From Planctomycetota bacterium (GTDB lineage Bacteria; Planctomycetota; Phycisphaerae; WQYP01): DNA of 31,337 nt. The position numbers were made by a program, and so were the translations under genes. The notes beneath the pieces are model-generated. The model made no database searches, was not told the DNA's origin, and saw nothing but the letters and a program-made list of their open reading frames with translations. The stretch spans positions 1 to 31,337 of the forward strand of contig JAJYGE010000561.1 of NCBI GenBank assembly GCA_021785155.1, written 5' to 3'. Each line of letters begins with the position of its first letter. Position 1 is the first letter of the stretch. Shown in pieces: positions 1-7,873 of the stretch.

Positions 1-2
1 TT

Positions 3-146
3 CCGATCTCTCCGTGCCGTGCGGATCGTGGCGACGTAAAAAGGGCGGCGTTCACCGCAGCGTGGAAAACAGTCGCGAGTTTTCACGATTTATCTCAGCG
101 CAAGCGACGTGTTGTGATGCCTGGTCGCGAAAGCATGTCGCGTTGA
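3..146 (+). CDS. Possible 3' end of an upstream gene (partial)
   Basis: A reading frame is open from the left edge for 47 codons and ends at TGA 144-146. It is Arg-rich at its end (SQRKRRVV, then MPGRESMSR). No domain is recognisable, and a 47-codon open stretch could arise by chance at this GC content. It is kept because it runs in the same direction as the operon that follows and stops 161 bp before the first well-supported start. That 161-bp gap (147-307) holds no convincing promoter or terminator. Confidence 0.2.
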   Translation, partial: PISPCRADRGDVKRAAFTAAWKTVASFHDLSQRKRRVVMPGRESMSR

Positions 147-307
147 TTGGCGGCCACAGCCTGCCTCAAGAACCCCATTTCGTGAACTGATGCGGAGCCT
201 TTACTGCCGGCTCGGACGGGTTTAACTCCGGCCAGTACGTTGTTGCGTATGATTTTCCCGTTCGATACCATGATCGATTGGTTGTGTTCTTACGAGGATT
301 ATTGCCT

Positions 308-2854
308 ATGAGTGGTCGCATTCCAACGTTTCGCGGTATGGTTAAACGATATGGCATAATTAAAAATGACCGATTCATCGTTGGCGTGGTCACCATCATC
401 TGTGGCTTCTCCGTGTGGATGTTGGGGTTGGCGGCGCCTATGGCAATGGGGGCAGCGCCCCGGTCTTGGTCACACCGCCCGCCCACCTTAGATCCAACAT
501 ACGGGCTGCCACGGCCTGTGGCTGTGTCGCGCCCAACGGAGATTGCCTCTTGGATTTGGGCTGCACACACCCACAATAATCAGGTAGTCTACTTGCGCCA
601 TTCATTCACATTGACCACGATACCGCCCTCGGCGACACTCTACGCGGCGGCGGCGAACCATTTACAGATATTTCTTAACGGTACAAAAATCGCTTCAACC
701 CTTCATCGTGGAAACCAATTATGGCATCTTGTCCGTGGCGACGTATGGCGTCGCGCCTGCGAAGTCTCCGTGGCCAAATGGCTGCATCCGGGAGACAACA
801 CGGTGGCCGTTCGCGCCGCGAATGCCACCGGATCGGCGGGCGTGATCCTTTGGATGCGGGCGGGTTCTAGAACCCTGTGTCTGACCGACAGCCACTGGCG
901 TATGGCGGTCGGTGCACTGACGGGGGTGGCTTGGACTCGGCCGCAATTTGATGACTCCACCTGGGCGCGTGCCGTCGTCCAAGCGCCTTACGGCGAAACC
1001 CCAAGGGGGCAGATAACGCCCTGGCCTTCCTGCGGTTATCTGGCACACCTATATTTCCAACCACAGCGGGTAACCGTGCTGCATGGGCGTGCGGCATTCC
1101 GAGGTCTGGCCGCAGTGCCGGCAGCGTTGACACCGGAGGATATTGCCACGATTCGTCCGGAATATAAGGGGCGTTCTTTGTTGGCACCCGCGCACCATAT
1201 TCGGCTGGTGGTAGCGCCTGGAAAATCCAAAAAACAACCGGAATTGTTGATCAGCTTTGGCGAGGAGGTGGCAGGCCGCATTCAGGTACGTGGTACCGGC
1301 GGCACGGTGCTGATCGGCACGGGTGAATCGCGTGGTGAAGCGTTACATGGGCCGTGGGGTGGGGTGCATACGCTGAATTTGGCGGACGGAAAAACTCAGT
1401 CCACCCCCTACAGCGCTTTTCGTTATGCCACCGTAAGTTTCAAGGGATCAGGACCGATTAAACTCAATGAATTGCGGCTGGATTTTAAGTATTATCCAGT
1501 GCAATACCGCGGGGCATTTGCCTGTTCCGATCCGTTACTGACCAGGATATGGTACACCGGCGCGTACACCGCGCACTTGTGCATGCAGGAGCAAATCTGG
1601 GATGCGCCCAAACGTGACCGGGCCATGTGGATGGGTGATTTACAGGTTTCCGGGCAGGTCATCAACAATGTATTTCTGGATCGCTTTCTGATGGAATTAA
1701 CCATGCGAGATTTGCGTGAAGAAGCGCAGGGTGGACGGCCTGCCACGGCCTTGCCAACAGATTATGTCAATAACATTCCAGGTTATTCTAATGCATGGAT
1801 TTGTGGCTTGGCAGACTTTTATAAACATACCGGTGCAATCGGTTATATTCGTTCGCAGCATCAACTTCTGCTTTCCATGCTCCGGTATATGAAACAGGGT
1901 TTCAATCGGAAAAATATTTTTGTCAATAAGCATAAGAAATGGTGTTTTGTGGATTGGGCACCTAAACTCAATGGCAACTGGAATACGCCGACCGTTAACA
2001 CCCCGCAAGCACTTGCCGCCACCGATTTATACACATGCTGGGCCGTGCGACGGGCGGTATTTCTGCTCCAGGCGCTGGGAGACAGGGCCAACGCGGAAAA
2101 ATATACCGCATGGGATCATCAACTTATTCATGCCGCGCGCAAATATCTGTCCAACCCTAAAACGCACACCTTCACCACTCTGCGGCAAGTCAACGCCATG
2201 GCGATTGATGCGCATGTGGCGACCGCGGCGCAGCGGGCGGCGATCTATACGCAAATTCTGGGGCCGAAGTGCCCATCATGGAAGCAACAGGCCTCTCCTT
2301 ATTACAACAACTTTGTATTGTTTGCCGTGGGGCACCTTGGTCATACCAATGAAGGCTTGAATTTTGCACAGAAATACTGGGGCGGCATGATCCGTGAAGG
2401 GGCCACCACGTTTTGGGAAGCGTATGATAACGCCTGGCCGAAGAAGCATTTCCATCGCCATCTCAAGGCGGATAACGGGCAAGGGTATTTTGTCAGCCTA
2501 TGTCATGGCTGGTCCACCGGTGTAACCAACTGGCTTACGGAGCATGTTCTGGGCATACAAACGTGCTCCGGCGGATTTTCGCAGGCCACTGTTGTGCCGC
2601 ACCTGGGCGGCTTGAAGTGGGCTCGCGGATGTGTTCCAACACCACATGGAAATATCGTGTTGCGGGTGGCAAAAACCGGCGCGGGAGAATCCATGTCGCT
2701 GGCCTTGCCTACAAATGTACACGCCGTGGTTGGCGTTGCTGGTCGGTCTGTCGCGGTAAATGGTGTGACTGTGATGCCCGTTCGCCAGAGTCGCAATCGC
2801 TGTTACATCGATTTGCCCAAGGCCGGTGTGTACACAATAGTTGGTCATAAATAG
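308..2854 (+). CDS. Exported alpha-L-rhamnosidase, GH78-type six-hairpin enzyme
   Basis: Predicted to remove terminal alpha-L-rhamnose from an extracellular or periplasmic glycan. The ATG at 308 follows a GAGGA ribosome site at 294-298; an upstream TTG (278) and a downstream ATG (338) are in frame but less well placed. The 848-residue product starts with a long signal peptide, hydrophobic at about 22-43 with likely cleavage near MAMGAA. A beta-rich N-terminal part (about 60-400) holds the lectin-like domains seen in GH78. The alpha/alpha-barrel follows, with DAPKRDRAMWMGD at about 432-444 matching the GH78 catalytic-loop pattern. Late in the barrel come FWEAYD and a SLCHGWSTGVTNWL stretch typical of the family's end, then a C-terminal beta domain. 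The motif is the variant in which the Glu of the classical RDERLGW loop is absent. It is the first gene of a tight four-gene operon. Substrate is inferred from family only. Confidence 0.85.
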   Translation: MSGRIPTFRGMVKRYGIIKNDRFIVGVVTIICGFSVWMLGLAAPMAMGAAPRSWSHRPPTLDPTYGLPRPVAVSRPTEIASWIWAAHTHNNQVVYLRHSFTLTTIPPSATLYAAAANHLQIFLNGTKIASTLHRGNQLWHLVRGDVWRRACEVSVAKWLHPGDNTVAVRAANATGSAGVILWMRAGSRTLCLTDSHWRMAVGALTGVAWTRPQFDDSTWARAVVQAPYGETPRGQITPWPSCGYLAHLYFQPQRVTVLHGRAAFRGLAAVPAALTPEDIATIRPEYKGRSLLAPAHHIRLVVAPGKSKKQPELLISFGEEVAGRIQVRGTGGTVLIGTGESRGEALHGPWGGVHTLNLADGKTQSTPYSAFRYATVSFKGSGPIKLNELRLDFKYYPVQYRGAFACSDPLLTRIWYTGAYTAHLCMQEQIWDAPKRDRAMWMGDLQVSGQVINNVFLDRFLMELTMRDLREEAQGGRPATALPTDYVNNIPGYSNAWICGLADFYKHTGAIGYIRSQHQLLLSMLRYMKQGFNRKNIFVNKHKKWCFVDWAPKLNGNWNTPTVNTPQALAATDLYTCWAVRRAVFLLQALGDRANAEKYTAWDHQLIHAARKYLSNPKTHTFTTLRQVNAMAIDAHVATAAQRAAIYTQILGPKCPSWKQQASPYYNNFVLFAVGHLGHTNEGLNFAQKYWGGMIREGATTFWEAYDNAWPKKHFHRHLKADNGQGYFVSLCHGWSTGVTNWLTEHVLGIQTCSGGFSQATVVPHLGGLKWARGCVPTPHGNIVLRVAKTGAGESMSLALPTNVHAVVGVAGRSVAVNGVTVMPVRQSRNRCYIDLPKAGVYTIVGHK

Positions 2855-2886
2855 CCTGGATTAAAGTTAATAAAGGACAATATTGT

Positions 2887-4284
2887 ATGCCGCGGAAGAA
2901 GCAGAATAACAACGGTTTACTGGATGCGTCTAAGTTAACTTCTTCGCACGCGGGACGGATTTTAGATCGGCGGCGTTTTCTCGGTGGAGCGGCGCTCGCT
3001 GGTTTGGCTGCACCAATCATGGGGGGCTTGGCCATGGCGGGGCCACGGGAACCAAGACCGAAAACTGGTGGATTGGAAGAACCATATCTTGATGTCCGCA
3101 AATTCGGCGCGCGCGGCAATGGCAAGGCAGATGATACTTCAGCGATTCAGAAAGCACTCGATGCCGCCGGAAAAGAGGGGGGAAATGTGGTGCTGCTGCC
3201 GCGTGGCGAATATCTGGTGCGGGGTTCACTGCATGTGCCGGATGATGTAACGCTGCAGGGTGTTTTTCGCGCTCCCAATCGCGGTAATACCGGCCAAAAT
3301 AAGGGAAGTCTTTTGCTGGCCACAGAAGGAAAGGGGAAACCGGATGGTACGCCATTTATTTCTCTGGGACAAAATGGCACATTGTATGGTTTGACCATTT
3401 TTTATCCCGAACAGACCTGTCCTGACGTGCCGGTGGAATATCCATGGACCGTGCGCCAACTTTCGGATAATGGATCATTGGTGAACGTAACGTTACTTAA
3501 TCCATGGCGGGGTGTGGATTGTGGAACAGTTACCGGCGGAAGGCATTATATTCGCGGGCTTTATGGCCAGCCGCTGAAAACAGGACTGTTTATCGATAAG
3601 TGTGAAGATGTCGGTCGTGTGGAGGATGTTCATTTCTGGCCATTTTGGCGTGCGGATGTGAAAACCATGGCTTTTACCTCCCGGGAGGCCACCGCCTTCC
3701 TGATCGGGCGGACGGATTGGGAATATATGTTTAACTGTTTCGCAATTTGTCATAAGACGGGCTACCACTTTGTACGTACACCCAGCGGTGAACCCAATGT
3801 GGTACTGACGCAATGTGGTTCGGACGAGGGGGCACCGGGTACCAGATCCGTTTCGGTGCGGGTGGAAGCGGGCCAGGGACATGCGGGTATTTCCTTTGTG
3901 AATGGCCAGTTTATGGGTGCGCCATCCGTTGCGGTTGGTGCCACAAACACCGGTCCGGTAAAGTTCACCAATTGCGGATTCTGGGGCGGGCCGCTGACGG
4001 ATAGCATGGCCATACTGGAAGGATCGTGCCAGACGACCTTTACGGGCTGTCATTTTAGCTCCTGGGCGCAGCAAGACCGGAGGACTCCAGCAATCACATT
4101 GCGCCGCGGCAAACTGATTGTAAATGGATGTGAATTTATGGATGCCGACAAGCGCCAAATTGCCATTGAACGTCAGGCGGCAATCGCGGTGGTCATGGGT
4201 AATAGCGTGACTGGCCGATTACGCATCAGCAATCAGATCGGTCCCCGCGCCAAAATTGGGATGAATGCGATTGCTCCATCGTGA
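2887..4284 (+). CDS. Tat-exported right-handed beta-helix protein (pectate-lyase-3/GH28-like)
   Basis: A 465-residue secreted protein. The N-terminus carries a twin-arginine signal at about 28-34 (DRRRFLGG) followed by a hydrophobic Ala/Gly stretch, so it should be exported folded. The mature part opens with LDVRKFGARGNGKADDTSAIQKAL (split: LDVRKFGARGNGK at about 69-81, then ADDTSAIQKAL), the hallmark start of pectate-lyase-superfamily beta-helix proteins. Repeated short strands with Asn/Gly turns (VNVTLLNP, VKFTNCGFWGG, FTGCHFSSW) fit the helix rungs. It lies 32 bp after the rhamnosidase gene, with an AGGA site at 2874-2877. Such folds include polysaccharide lyases, hydrolases and non-catalytic binding proteins. 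I cannot assign active-site residues, so the activity is open. Context suggests a role on the same glycan as its neighbours. Confidence 0.8.
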   Translation: MPRKKQNNNGLLDASKLTSSHAGRILDRRRFLGGAALAGLAAPIMGGLAMAGPREPRPKTGGLEEPYLDVRKFGARGNGKADDTSAIQKALDAAGKEGGNVVLLPRGEYLVRGSLHVPDDVTLQGVFRAPNRGNTGQNKGSLLLATEGKGKPDGTPFISLGQNGTLYGLTIFYPEQTCPDVPVEYPWTVRQLSDNGSLVNVTLLNPWRGVDCGTVTGGRHYIRGLYGQPLKTGLFIDKCEDVGRVEDVHFWPFWRADVKTMAFTSREATAFLIGRTDWEYMFNCFAICHKTGYHFVRTPSGEPNVVLTQCGSDEGAPGTRSVSVRVEAGQGHAGISFVNGQFMGAPSVAVGATNTGPVKFTNCGFWGGPLTDSMAILEGSCQTTFTGCHFSSWAQQDRRTPAITLRRGKLIVNGCEFMDADKRQIAIERQAAIAVVMGNSVTGRLRISNQIGPRAKIGMNAIAPS

Positions 4285-4307
4285 CAGAGCATCAGGGATT
4301 TCAGCGC

Positions 4308-5501
4308 ATGGTAATTCGGCATTCTTTTTATTTGGCGTTGACACTTTGTTTGTCGTCAACAGCATTGTTGCCTCTTGCGGCCCAGCGGGAGCAATTGTTT
4401 CAGGCGATGCAGTCGCGTTTGCATGGATCCCAAGGGGTAATTGTACAGCGACTGCAAATTTGGGGCCGAACGGTTCTGCGAAATACACTGCGAGTGTTTT
4501 ACCTGCCCAAACGTAACGTGTTGGCGGGGAAGGCTATGGCGGTGGAACATTCGGGACGCTATGAACCTCAAAGGCAGCCAGCGTCGGCGTGGCCACAATC
4601 CATGGAGCTTTTGATGCTCGCCGAAGCCGTGAAGTGTGATCCGAGGTATACGCATACATTGCATAAATTCATCCGCACTTTGAAACCCTATTGGCGGGTC
4701 GGCAACGGCGTAGGCGGGTTTGATGTCAGGCCGGGGAAAGCTCCGCTGAATCGATATTATGATGATAATGAATGGATGACATGGGGTTTGTTGCGGGCTT
4801 TTGCCGCAACGCACAACCGTGAATATCTGACTATCGCCGAGCGTGATTTCAAGTTTATTGTAAGCGGCGAATCCCCGGCACTTGGCGGGGGAATATTCTG
4901 GCATGAACAGGCGAAAACGTCTAAAAATACCTGCTCCAACGGACCGGCTGTTATTGATGCTTTAAAACTTTATTCCATCACCAGGCGGCACGCTTATCTG
5001 CGCACGGCCCGAAAACTTTATGTGTGGGTAAACAAGCACCTTCAGGATCGCAAAGATTATCTTTATTTTGATAACATTGCATTAAACGGAACAATTACCC
5101 GCACCAAATGGACATACAATACCGGCACGATGCTGATTGCGAACTGTTTATTTTATCGCATTACCCGTCAACAGAAGTATTTGCGCCGGGCGAAAATACT
5201 GGCCGTGGCGGCGAGGAACCAATGGATAAACCCATCCAACGGTTCCGTCAGCGGGCCGGGGGTATTTGCATGGGTGTTAATAGATGGGTACATCCAATTA
5301 TATAAAATCAGCGGTGACAAAAAATTCCTGGCTCTGGCCCAACGCTCTTTGGTGTATGCCCATAACCATTGTTGTATGCCCGGCGGGTTTTACACGGGGG
5401 CGTGGAACGCTCCGCCGAAACCGGGTCATACCCTTAAGCTTATTAATCAAGCCTCGATCGGAGGCAGTTACTTTCTTTTAGCCCATACGCTAACGCAGTA
5501 G
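4308..5501 (+). CDS. GH76 endo-alpha-1,6-mannanase, exported
   Basis: Predicted to cut internal alpha-1,6-mannosidic bonds, as in yeast-type mannan backbones. The 397-residue protein starts with a signal peptide (MVIRHSFYLALTLCLSSTALL, ending near LAAQ). The alpha/alpha-barrel carries RYYDDNEWMTW with the paired aspartates at 152-153, the GH76 catalytic pair, followed by GGGIFWHEQ, SNGPAVIDALKLY and WTYNTGTMLIANCLF, all typical of the family. I chose ATG 4308, which has AGGG 10 bp upstream and gives a clean signal peptide. An in-frame GTG at 4281 would overlap the previous stop as GTGA but has no ribosome site. Its stop TAG (5499-5501) forms part of the ribosome site of the next gene, so the two are probably translationally coupled. 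Confidence 0.85.
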   Translation: MVIRHSFYLALTLCLSSTALLPLAAQREQLFQAMQSRLHGSQGVIVQRLQIWGRTVLRNTLRVFYLPKRNVLAGKAMAVEHSGRYEPQRQPASAWPQSMELLMLAEAVKCDPRYTHTLHKFIRTLKPYWRVGNGVGGFDVRPGKAPLNRYYDDNEWMTWGLLRAFAATHNREYLTIAERDFKFIVSGESPALGGGIFWHEQAKTSKNTCSNGPAVIDALKLYSITRRHAYLRTARKLYVWVNKHLQDRKDYLYFDNIALNGTITRTKWTYNTGTMLIANCLFYRITRQQKYLRRAKILAVAARNQWINPSNGSVSGPGVFAWVLIDGYIQLYKISGDKKFLALAQRSLVYAHNHCCMPGGFYTGAWNAPPKPGHTLKLINQASIGGSYFLLAHTLTQ

Positions 5502-5514
5502 GAGTGCACAAACT

Positions 5515-6939
5515 ATGAAACGACGTGAATTTTTAACCTCGGCGGTGGCAGCCACCGGCCTCTATGCGGCCGCTTCAACCGTGCGTTCCGCTCCGATGCG
5601 GCCATCGCGCCGCCCACCGGTGGGGCAGCGGCGCTTTGTATCGGCTGCGGTGGAAAAGCAGATTCATGAAATATCGGCGCAAATAGCCGATCCGGAAGTA
5701 GCGTGGATGTTTCAGAATTGCTATCCAAATCCACTGGATACGACGGTGGAATTCAGCCAAACTGGTGGAAAACCGGACACATTTGTAATCACCGGTGACA
5801 TTCCAGCCATGTGGCTGCGGGATACCATGTATCAGATGTGGCCATACCTTCCGCTGGCCAGAGATGATGCGCATTTGCGTGCCATGATCCACGGTATTAT
5901 TCATCGCATCGCCGATTGCGTACTAATATCACCTTATGCCGAAGCGTTTCTCAAGTCCGTCCATGACAAGTCCCCCTGGCGCAGCGATCATACGCACATG
6001 GCTCCGGGAGTTTGGGAGCACAAATGGGAAATTGATTCGCTTTGTGCCGTAGTGCATCTTTCGCACGGATATTGGCAGGCCACCGGTGATACCACGCCGT
6101 TTGATGTGTCGTGGCGCAAGGCAATGGATCGCATTGTGGAAACATTCCATGCGCAGCAGCGTCTAGATGGCCCCGGCCCATACAGTTTCCAGCGGGCAGC
6201 TTGGAACAGCACGGATACATTGCCGCGCGGCGGCGTCGGTTTTCCTGCCAAGCCGGTGGGGATGATCAGCACGATGTTCCGGCCATCGGATGATGCGGTT
6301 GCGTATCCACTGCATATTCCGGATAATCTGTTTGCGGCAGTGTCGTTGGAGCAATTGGCCGCTCTATATGAGGCGTTGGGGATTGATCGCGGTCGGGTAA
6401 TTGCTTGTTCTCAATTCGCGCAAACATTGCGCCATGCTGTGCAGGCCTACGGAATTAAAACGCATGGCGAATTCGGGGCGATTTACGCCTATGAGGTCGA
6501 TGGATTTGGCAATGCGGCATTCATGGATGATGCCAATTGGCCCAGTATCATTGCTTTGCCTTTTCTGGGGTTGTGCGCTGCGGATGATCCGGTATATCAG
6601 GCATCGCGTGCATTTGCATGGGGACCCGGCAACCCCTATTTCTATCGCGGTAAATTTGAAGGTATCGGCAGTATTCACACCGCCGATGGCAATGTGTGGC
6701 CCATGAGCCTGATCATGTATGGTCTGACCGCGACACGTTCGCACGAGGTCGCCTGGGCCATAAAGCAACTGAAACGCAGCAGTGCCGGCACCGGGTTTAT
6801 GCACGAATCATTTGATAAAAATGATCCCGCAAAATTCACCCGTCCCTGGTTTGCCATGGCCAATGTCATGTTCGGCGCGTTAATTGTCCAAACCGCCACA
6901 CGTTATCCCCGGTTGCTGTCGCATCGGGACAATGTCTGA
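5515..6939 (+). CDS. GH125 exo-alpha-1,6-mannosidase, Tat-exported
   Basis: Predicted metal-independent exo-acting alpha-1,6-mannosidase that would take mannose from the oligosaccharides released by the GH76 neighbour. The 474-residue product has a Tat signal (MKRREFLTSAVAATGLYAAA). Family signatures are FVITGDIPAMWLRDT (D95), FRPSDD (D259-D260), FMDDANWPSI and GFMHESF (E431). The spacing from D259/D260 to E431 is close to that between the acid and base residues I recall for Clostridium perfringens GH125 (Asp220, Glu393), so the catalytic pair appears intact. Length fits the family plus a signal. An AGGAG site overlapping the previous stop codon precedes the ATG by 10 bp. It is the last clear gene of the operon. 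Confidence 0.9.
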   Translation: MKRREFLTSAVAATGLYAAASTVRSAPMRPSRRPPVGQRRFVSAAVEKQIHEISAQIADPEVAWMFQNCYPNPLDTTVEFSQTGGKPDTFVITGDIPAMWLRDTMYQMWPYLPLARDDAHLRAMIHGIIHRIADCVLISPYAEAFLKSVHDKSPWRSDHTHMAPGVWEHKWEIDSLCAVVHLSHGYWQATGDTTPFDVSWRKAMDRIVETFHAQQRLDGPGPYSFQRAAWNSTDTLPRGGVGFPAKPVGMISTMFRPSDDAVAYPLHIPDNLFAAVSLEQLAALYEALGIDRGRVIACSQFAQTLRHAVQAYGIKTHGEFGAIYAYEVDGFGNAAFMDDANWPSIIALPFLGLCAADDPVYQASRAFAWGPGNPYFYRGKFEGIGSIHTADGNVWPMSLIMYGLTATRSHEVAWAIKQLKRSSAGTGFMHESFDKNDPAKFTRPWFAMANVMFGALIVQTATRYPRLLSHRDNV

Positions 6940-7184
6940 GGTCAAGCACGTCGGCCCTTTCCGCGAAAAAACCGCCGCCGGGATCGGCAAGGACATTGTT
7001 CTGGCGCATAAACTCAAAGTCCGGGGTCAAGGCATTGATCGCATGGGGAGGAAAGATTTAATGTCATTGATACCAATGCGTCGTATGCTTATGTTAATGG
7101 CATTCGCGATTGTCGCTCGTACCCGGTGCCAGATTTCGTCCGCCCCTCCAAAAAAATATTCGTATGTATTCTCTTCGACTGATA
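6940..7184 (+). pseudogene. Possible gene relic: orphan ribosome site plus signal peptide
   Basis: Between the mannosidase stop and the convergent hpt gene there is a very strong ribosome site (GGAGG, 7047-7051) 9 bp before an ATG at 7061. The encoded start, MSLIPMRRMLMLMAFAIVAR, looks like a signal peptide followed by polar sequence. The frame then runs on antisense through hpt to 7468, where it cannot be a real secreted protein. I read this as the 5' end of a fifth secreted-protein gene of the operon whose body has been lost. The part 6940-7060 is open on both strands, and neither translation is recognised. A functional short ORF cannot be excluded. Confidence 0.3.
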
Positions 7185-7757
7185 TTACCGCGAATGCCTT
7201 TGAGCGTTCGGTTTGGCGCGGATCAGAATTTTCGATTTTAACACTGCAATATACGGAAGATTGCGATAATAGTGGTTGTAATCCATACCGTAACCCACCA
7301 CAAATTCATCGGGAATATCAAACCCCAGAAAATCCGCGCTGCGGCCCTTTGCGATCGCCTGAGGCTTGCGCAGCAGGGCACAGGTCTTCACAGATTTGGC
7401 TCCGCGCCGGCGCATTAACCTGGCTACCGTTTGCAGGCTTTGGCCGCTGTCCAGAATATCATCTATGATCAGCACGTCACGGTCCTTTACCGATAAACAT
7501 CCAGGAAACATGATGGATGCTCCGCGGCTGGTGGTGCGGCGGCCCGGATAGCTGGATACCGCCACAACATCAATTCGCATTTTCAATGGTAAGCGACGAA
7601 TCAAATCGGCCATGAAAATCATGGCCCCGGTAAGTACCGGCACAATAACGATTTCCCGATTTCCATAATCGGCGGCAATTTCTCCGGCCATTCTGGACAC
7701 CCGTCGAGCGATGGCGGTGTGTGTAAGCAGGATGCGGTCAATATCTTCTGTGTGCAT
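7185..7757 (-). CDS. hpt: Hypoxanthine phosphoribosyltransferase
   Basis: Purine salvage enzyme converting hypoxanthine or guanine with PRPP to IMP or GMP in the cytoplasm. The product (190 residues from this start) shows VPVLTGAMIFMADLIRRL, then VAVSSYPGRRTTSRG, and the PRPP-binding loop VLIIDDILDSGQSLQ, followed by VKTCALLRKP and PDEFVVGYGMDYNHYYRNLPYIAVL, the usual C-terminal signature. The start is uncertain. ATG 7757 gives a family-like beginning (MHTEDIDRILL) but has a poor ribosome site. In-frame ATGs at 7805 and 7817 and a TTG at 7877 overlapping the cysNC stop (TTGA) are alternatives. It is the last gene of the cysD-cysNC transcript. Confidence 0.9.
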   Translation of the reverse strand: MHTEDIDRILLTHTAIARRVSRMAGEIAADYGNREIVIVPVLTGAMIFMADLIRRLPLKMRIDVVAVSSYPGRRTTSRGASIMFPGCLSVKDRDVLIIDDILDSGQSLQTVARLMRRRGAKSVKTCALLRKPQAIAKGRSADFLGFDIPDEFVVGYGMDYNHYYRNLPYIAVLKSKILIRAKPNAQRHSR

Positions 7758-7873
7758 CACCAGAGAATAACCGCATCGGCATAATTTGAGCAATGGCCGG
7801 CGCATACAGCCCACCATAACCGCAATGAAATAATAAGTGGTGGCAGTGAGATTCTCAACGCTGAGTCGGCGGT

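Noticed and set aside
3493..4158. 221-codon - strand frame
   Set aside because: Shadow of the beta-helix gene; it has no recognisable domain.
6884..7468. 194-codon + strand frame overlapping the end of the GH125 gene and antisense of hpt
   Set aside because: Most of it is antisense to a well-supported hpt gene. Only the 7061 start with its ribosome site is kept, as a relic.
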